Of a stretch of 8,296 bases of DNA, positions 4,916-8,296 are shown piece by piece; the first letter of the stretch is position 1, and every line of letters starts with the position of its first letter. The notes beneath the pieces are model-generated. The model was given only the letters and a program-made list of their open reading frames with translations, did not search any database and was not told the origin of the DNA. This stretch comes from Chloroflexota bacterium (GTDB lineage: Bacteria > Chloroflexota > Dehalococcoidia > JACQGW01): positions 1 through 8,296 of the forward strand of contig JACQGW010000299.1 in NCBI GenBank assembly GCA_016199325.1, in the 5' to 3' direction. Position numbers and translations under genes: made by a program.

Positions 4916-6600
4916 CGTTCCCGCTGGAATGGCTCCGGCGGAGCTTTGTCGGGGGGCGCGGCGAAACGGAGGTCCGCCTCTGGCTCCCGCTCGGCCGCGA
5001 GGCGCCGGCGTTCGCCCGCCGGGTCGCCGCCGCCTGCCGCTCCCTGGACTCCCTCGTCGGCCGGCCGCGGAGCGCGCTCGACGAGGCGGCGTTCGATCGG
5101 CTGTTCTCCGACTACCGAACGGGCCGGGCCGCGCTGGCCTGCCTGCTGGAGCACTACCGCTACGCCACGCCGGTCTGGGCAGAATTCGCCGGCCCGGCCG
5201 CCGCCACCGCGCTGGCGAGTCGTGGTATCCAGAGCCCCAGCGACCTGCGGCTGGCGCTCTACCGGCGGCTGGCCGCCCCGGACGGCTTCGTGCGCAGCGC
5301 CGATCGGGACCCGTTCCTGCTGCGCTGGGCCGGCGAGCTCGGCGTGCCGAACGCGGCCGCCTCCCACATCTCGGATTGGCTCTGGGCCGACGCCGACACG
5401 GCGGCCGTACTCGTCGCGCCGCCGCAGCCGGTCCGGCCGGAGGAGGTCGCCCGCCGGTTCACCCGCCGGGCCGTCGCCGGCCTGCTGGCCCACAGTCGCG
5501 CCGTCCGGCTGACGATGCCGGACGGCGGCGCCTGGCGGCGCGCCTACTTCCTCTGCCGGCAGGCCGGGCTCTACGCCGAGCCCGCCTGGCCTTCCGCCCT
5601 CGCCATCGCCGGCCCGCCCGAGGCGGTTCGCTCGGCCGACGTCGGCGAGCGGCTGGCCGCCGTCGCCCTGTCCCTGGTCGCCGTCGGCGCCACCGGCTCG
5701 GCCCACGTGCTGCTCTTCAACCGCCCGTACCGTTTCACGCTGACCGCCGAGATCGCCGCAGCCATCGGACCGGTCGAGCCGCCGCCTCCCAGCTTCGACA
5801 GCGAGGTGGAGGCGGCGTTCTACCGGCGGTTCGCCGGCCTCGTCCGAACCGGCCGCAGCCGGGGCTGGGCCATCGCACGAGAGCCGGAGGCGCTCCGCGC
5901 CGGCGACGCCGTGCTGTTGCCCGATTTCGGGGTGACACGCGACGGTCGGACGGTCTTCGTCGAGATCGTCGGCCACTGGACGGAGGACTACCGCGAGCGG
6001 AAGCGCGCGCGCTTGCAGGCGGTCGCCCGCAGCGGCGCTCCGCCGCTCCTGCTGATCGTCGCCGAGCCGCTCCTCGCCGCCTTCGCCGACCTGCCGTTTC
6101 CGGCCGTCCCTTACCGCGACCGCGTCGACGCCGAGGCGCTGCTCGACGTCCTCGACCGCCATTTCCCGCAGCCCGACCGACCGCGCACCCTTGCCCGCGC
6201 GGCCATCTACCAGGCCCGCCAGACCGACGGCTGGCTCGGCTTCGGCGCGCTGGCCGCCAACTTGTCGGCATCGCCGGCCGAGGTGGAGCAGGCGGTCGCC
6301 ACAGCCGATCTTCCCGCGGGTCTGGTCCTGGTGCCTGGCCTCGGCCTCTGCTCCCAGGCGTTCCTGGACCGCGCGGGCAGATGCCTGGAAGCGACGGTTG
6401 CCGAGGGCGGGACATCGGCCGACGTCGTCGCGGCGGCGCTGGCGCAGGAGTGCGGCTTCGCCGGCGCGCTGCCCGCGCTGCTCAGCGCCTTCCCAGCCTA
6501 CCGACTCAACTGGAGCAGCCTCTTCGAGGCGACGGTGGAGGTATGTGATGATAGACGAGACGACAGCCGTGGCCGGCATTCCGATCGGCCTGACCTATGA
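4912..6600 (+). CDS. DUF790/Bax1-family nuclease, XPB partner
   Basis: This is a predicted structure-specific DNA nuclease of the DUF790 family, known in archaea as Bax1 (binds archaeal XPB). Archaeal Bax1 complexes with XPB and incises bubble or fork DNA in a repair role. The 562-residue protein has a long helical N-terminal half and a PD-(D/E)XK nuclease core: FDSEVEAAFY (295-304), LPDFG (336-340), VFVEIVGHW (348-356) and YRERKRARLQ (360-369). Likely catalytic residues are Glu298 or Glu300, Asp338, Glu351 and Lys364, all present, so activity is likely. An Ala/Leu-rich C-terminal helical tail follows. Its ATG overlaps the helicase stop codon as ATGA. The last 17 codons before its stop read through the start of the IMPDH-family gene in another frame, giving a 53-nt overlap; this Asp/Arg-rich tail does not look like conserved sequence. 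A homologous function in bacteria is inferred from the pairing and motifs, not shown. Confidence 0.9.
   Translation: MTFPLEWLRRSFVGGRGETEVRLWLPLGREAPAFARRVAAACRSLDSLVGRPRSALDEAAFDRLFSDYRTGRAALACLLEHYRYATPVWAEFAGPAAATALASRGIQSPSDLRLALYRRLAAPDGFVRSADRDPFLLRWAGELGVPNAAASHISDWLWADADTAAVLVAPPQPVRPEEVARRFTRRAVAGLLAHSRAVRLTMPDGGAWRRAYFLCRQAGLYAEPAWPSALAIAGPPEAVRSADVGERLAAVALSLVAVGATGSAHVLLFNRPYRFTLTAEIAAAIGPVEPPPPSFDSEVEAAFYRRFAGLVRTGRSRGWAIAREPEALRAGDAVLLPDFGVTRDGRTVFVEIVGHWTEDYRERKRARLQAVARSGAPPLLLIVAEPLLAAFADLPFPAVPYRDRVDAEALLDVLDRHFPQPDRPRTLARAAIYQARQTDGWLGFGALAANLSASPAEVEQAVATADLPAGLVLVPGLGLCSQAFLDRAGRCLEATVAEGGTSADVVAAALAQECGFAGALPALLSAFPAYRLNWSSLFEATVEVCDDRRDDSRGRHSDRPDL
6537..6541 (+). promoter_or_regulatory. 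Ribosome binding site of the IMPDH-family gene
   Basis: GGAGG lies 6 nt before the ATG at 6548, inside the 3' end of the nuclease gene. It supports the ATG at 6548 over the adjacent in-frame GTG at 6545, and argues that the downstream enzyme is translated independently despite the overlap. Confidence 0.75.
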
Positions 6601-8017
6601 CGACGTCCTGCTGGAGCCCAGGCGGTCGCGGGTGCGCACGCGGCGGCAGGTGGACACGCGCACGAAGCTCAGCCGGCACGTCGAGCTGGCGATCCCAATC
6701 GTCAGCGCCAACATGGACACCGTCACCGAGGCCGAGATGGCGATCGCCATGGCGCGGATGGGCGGTCTGGGGATCCTGCACCGGTTCATGCCGATTGAGC
6801 GCCAGGTTGCCGAGGTCCGCCGGGTGAAGCGATCGGTCGGCTGGGTCATCGAGCAGCCGCAGACCATCACGCCGGACGCGACTATCGCCGACGCCCGCCG
6901 GCGCATGACGGAAGAGCAGGTGAGCGGCTTTCCGGTCGTCGACGCCGAGAACACGCTCGTCGGCATGCTCACTCGACGGGATATCCTCCTGGCGGGCGAC
7001 GACGAGACCGCCGCCGCCCGCATGCGCCCGCGCGACCGGCTCGTCGTGGCGCCCGCTGGGATCGATCTGGATCAGGCGCTGGCGATCCTCGACGAACACC
7101 GGATCGAGAAGCTCCCGCTCGTCGACCAGCAGGGCCGCCTCGCCGGCCTGATCACGCTGCGCGACCTGCTGCGCCGCCAGCGCTTCACCCATATGACGAC
7201 GGACGCCAAGGGACGGCTTCGGGTCGGCGCGGCCATTGGCGTCGTCGGCGACTACCGCGAGCGGGCCCGTGCGCTGGTTGCGGCCGGCGCCGACGTGCTC
7301 GTGCTCGACATCGCCCACGGCCACGCCGAGCACGCCCTCACCGCGCTGGAGCGCGTCAAGAGCGATCTCCCGCAGGTCGACGTCGTCGCCGGCAACGTCG
7401 CGACGGCGGCCGGCGTCGATGACCTGGTTCAGGCCGGCGCCGACGGCGTCAAGGTGGGGGTTGGGCCGGGCAGCGTCTGCACAACCCGCCTCGTCGCCGG
7501 CGTGGGCGTGCCGCAGCTCACGGCCGTGATGCGGTGCGGCATCGCCGGCGCCCGGCTCGGCGTGCCGATCTGCGCCGACGGCGGCATTCGCTACGCGGGC
7601 GACATCGTCAAGGCGCTGGCTGCCGGTGCCCAAACGGTGATGATCGGCAACCTGCTGGCCGGTACGCGCGAAAGCCCGGGGGTCGTCATCGTCCGCGGCG
7701 GCCGCAAGGTCAAGATCGCCCGTGGCATGGCGTCGGCCGAGGCGCGGCTGGGCCGCAGCCAGCGCGAGAACCCTGAGCTGGGCTGGGCGGCCTGGGAGCA
7801 CGAGCTCGAAGAGGTCATCCCGGAGGGGATCGAGGCGGCTGTCCCCTACCGGGGCGAGGCCCAGGAGGTCATCTTCCACCTCGTCGGCGGCCTGCGCTCC
7901 GGCATGAGCTACTGCGACGCCCTCACGATCCCGGAGCTCCAGACCAACGCGACCTTCATCCGGATGACGCCGGCCGGCCTGAAAGAGAGCGCGCCGCACG
8001 ACGTGGAGGCGCTCTAA
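6548..8017 (+). CDS. guaB: IMP dehydrogenase / GMP reductase family protein with CBS domains
   Basis: Expected to convert IMP to XMP with NAD+, the committed step to guanine nucleotides, as a soluble tetramer or octamer. The 489-residue protein is full-length for [15 protein letters not shown] (15-24) and SANMDTVTE (53-61) open the TIM barrel. Two CBS domains are inserted at about 100-148 and 163-212. LDIAHGH (253-259), GNVAT (282-286), the Cys loop [11 protein letters not shown] (304-314, catalytic Cys311), [19 protein letters not shown] (342-360), the flap with VPYRG (432-436) and GGLRSGMSY (447-455) follow. The C-terminus [11 protein letters not shown] resembles IMPDH more than GMP reductase. 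Two deviations stand out: the usual YRGMGS is ARGMAS (391-396), and the Arg-Tyr dyad expected shortly after it is not apparent ([12 protein letters not shown], 402-413). GMP reductase-like activity is therefore a real alternative. The gene overlaps the nuclease gene by 53 nt and has its own Shine-Dalgarno sequence. A 91-bp heptamer array begins 2 nt after its stop. Confidence 0.9.
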   Translation: MIDETTAVAGIPIGLTYDDVLLEPRRSRVRTRRQVDTRTKLSRHVELAIPIVSANMDTVTEAEMAIAMARMGGLGILHRFMPIERQVAEVRRVKRSVGWVIEQPQTITPDATIADARRRMTEEQVSGFPVVDAENTLVGMLTRRDILLAGDDETAAARMRPRDRLVVAPAGIDLDQALAILDEHRIEKLPLVDQQGRLAGLITLRDLLRRQRFTHMTTDAKGRLRVGAAIGVVGDYRERARALVAAGADVLVLDIAHGHAEHALTALERVKSDLPQVDVVAGNVATAAGVDDLVQAGADGVKVGVGPGSVCTTRLVAGVGVPQLTAVMRCGIAGARLGVPICADGGIRYAGDIVKALAAGAQTVMIGNLLAGTRESPGVVIVRGGRKVKIARGMASAEARLGRSQRENPELGWAAWEHELEEVIPEGIEAAVPYRGEAQEVIFHLVGGLRSGMSYCDALTIPELQTNATFIRMTPAGLKESAPHDVEAL

Positions 8018-8019
8018 CG

Positions 8020-8110
8020 GTCAGCAGTCAGCGGTCAGCGGTCAGCAGTCGGCAGTCAGCGGTCGGCAGTCAGCGGTCAGCGGTCGGCAGTCGGCAGTCA
8101 GCGGTCGGCG
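8020..8110 (+). repeat. Heptamer array, 13 in-phase copies of GTCRGCR
   Basis: Thirteen uninterrupted 7-mers alternate among GTCAGCA, GTCAGCG, GTCGGCA and GTCGGCG. Only positions 4 and 7 vary, and only as A/G. It begins 2 nt after the TAA of the IMPDH-family gene, in the 3' untranslated region. It resembles the short tandemly repeated repetitive (STRR) heptamers described in Cyanobacteria and seen in other repeat-rich phyla. No function is evident. Confidence 0.9.
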
Positions 8111-8136
8111 GAGGGTGGCAGGCGGCAACGAAAAAC

Positions 8137-8164
8137 CGCAGAGGCGCAGAGGAGATCGCAGAGA
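8137..8164 (+). repeat. CGCAGAGG short direct repeats
   Basis: CGCAGAGG occurs back to back at 8137-8144 and 8145-8152, with a near-copy (CGCAGAGA) at 8157-8164. It resembles widespread short dispersed repeats of the CGCAGAGG type and is probably part of the same repeat-rich intergenic landscape. Confidence 0.55.
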
Positions 8165-8193
8165 GCCAGCGATCATCTTGACGCTCGGCTCTC

Positions 8194-8217
8194 CTCCGTC
8201 ATGCTGAGCCGCAGCGA
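8194..8217 (+). repeat. Dispersed copy of the 2838 repeat arm
   Basis: These 24 bases are identical to 2838-2861, the left arm of the 33-bp inverted repeat, but stop there and continue with unrelated GCGAGTGATG sequence. No matching inverted arm is visible before the window ends. Confidence 0.8.
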
Positions 8218-8220
8218 GCG

Positions 8221-8239
8221 AGTGATGAGTGATGAGTGA
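8221..8239 (+). repeat. AGTGATG heptamer repeat, 2.7 copies
   Basis: AGTGATG is repeated in phase at 8221-8227 and 8228-8234, with a partial third copy to 8239. This is a second, different 7-bp period within 120 bp of the GTCRGCR array. Confidence 0.7.
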
Positions 8240-8256
8240 CGGGCGAGAGCCTTGCA

Positions 8257-8278
8257 CCGTCCTGCTGAGCCGCAGCGA
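8257..8278 (+). repeat. Second dispersed copy of the repeat arm, one mismatch
   Basis: CCGTCCTGCTGAGCCGCAGC and the following GA match 2840-2861 except for C in place of A at the sixth position. It lies 63 bp downstream of the copy at 8194 in the same orientation. TCATCTTG occurs both shortly before the first copy and shortly after this one, hinting at a larger unit running past the right edge. Confidence 0.7.
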
Positions 8279-8296
8279 ACGAGCAGTCATCTTGGC

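Noticed and set aside
6191..6547. N-terminal extension of the IMPDH-family gene
   Set aside because: The frame is open upstream, but the extension is Arg/Ser/Pro-rich out-of-frame translation of the nuclease gene. The ATG at 6548 has a good ribosome binding site and gives the standard family length.
4828..6579. Minus-strand and alternative plus-strand frames of over 550 codons across the nuclease gene
   Set aside because: They are dominated by Arg, Gly, Pro and Ala with no family motifs, while the plus-strand frame from 4912 carries a full PD-(D/E)XK core.
6506..7999. Minus-strand open frame of 497 codons opposite the IMPDH-family gene
   Set aside because: Shadow of a recognised full-length gene; no motifs of its own.
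8042..8290. An 82-residue minus-strand open frame near the right end
   Set aside because: Its C-terminal half is the heptamer array translated as a repeated LTADCRP motif; no independent coding evidence.

Overview
The window is GC-rich bacterial DNA with strongly GC-biased third codon positions. It carries five protein-coding genes and two non-coding stretches packed with short repeats. Three things suggest a member of the Chloroflexota, perhaps a Thermomicrobia-like lineage: an archaeal-style XPB helicase paired with a DUF790/Bax1 nuclease, a Uma2-type nuclease gene, and abundant dispersed and heptameric repeats. This placement is an inference (moderate to low confidence); no rRNA or other clean phylogenetic marker is present.

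Layout. (1) Positions 1-2064, plus strand: the C-terminal part, or nearly all, of a large protein of no family I recognise. Its frame is open to the left edge. (2) Positions 2065-2158: a convergent gap with two copies of a short repeat, the second forming one arm of a 38-position imperfect inverted repeat. (3) Positions 2159-2731, minus strand: a complete Uma2/DUF820 PD-(D/E)XK nuclease-like gene with an extended -10 promoter and a strong ribosome binding site. (4) Positions 2732-3514: a gene-free mosaic of at least four repeat types, including a 33-bp perfect inverted repeat, a 51-bp tandem repeat, two oppositely oriented 10-bp-period arrays and the second arm of the long inverted repeat. (5) Positions 3515-8017, plus strand: a tight three-gene run of XPB-family helicase, DUF790/Bax1 nuclease and a CBS-containing IMP dehydrogenase/GMP reductase family enzyme. 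The first pair overlaps by 4 nt (ATGA) and the second by 53 nt. (6) Positions 8018-8296: thirteen in-phase heptamers starting just after the last stop codon, followed by further copies of the dispersed repeat seen near 2838.

How the genes fit together. In archaea, XPB and Bax1 form a physical helicase-nuclease complex that unwinds and incises DNA around lesions or bubbles. The coupled genes here look like a bacterial version of that machine, probably for DNA repair. The downstream purine nucleotide enzyme overlaps the nuclease gene and is probably co-transcribed; nothing in the sequence shows a functional link beyond shared expression. The helicase transcript is predicted to be leaderless: an extended -10 element lies six bases upstream of an in-frame GTG. 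The most unusual points are the altered RED motif in the helicase, the missing Arg-Tyr dyad in the IMPDH-like enzyme, the 53-nt gene overlap, and the repeat mosaic between the Uma2 and XPB genes.
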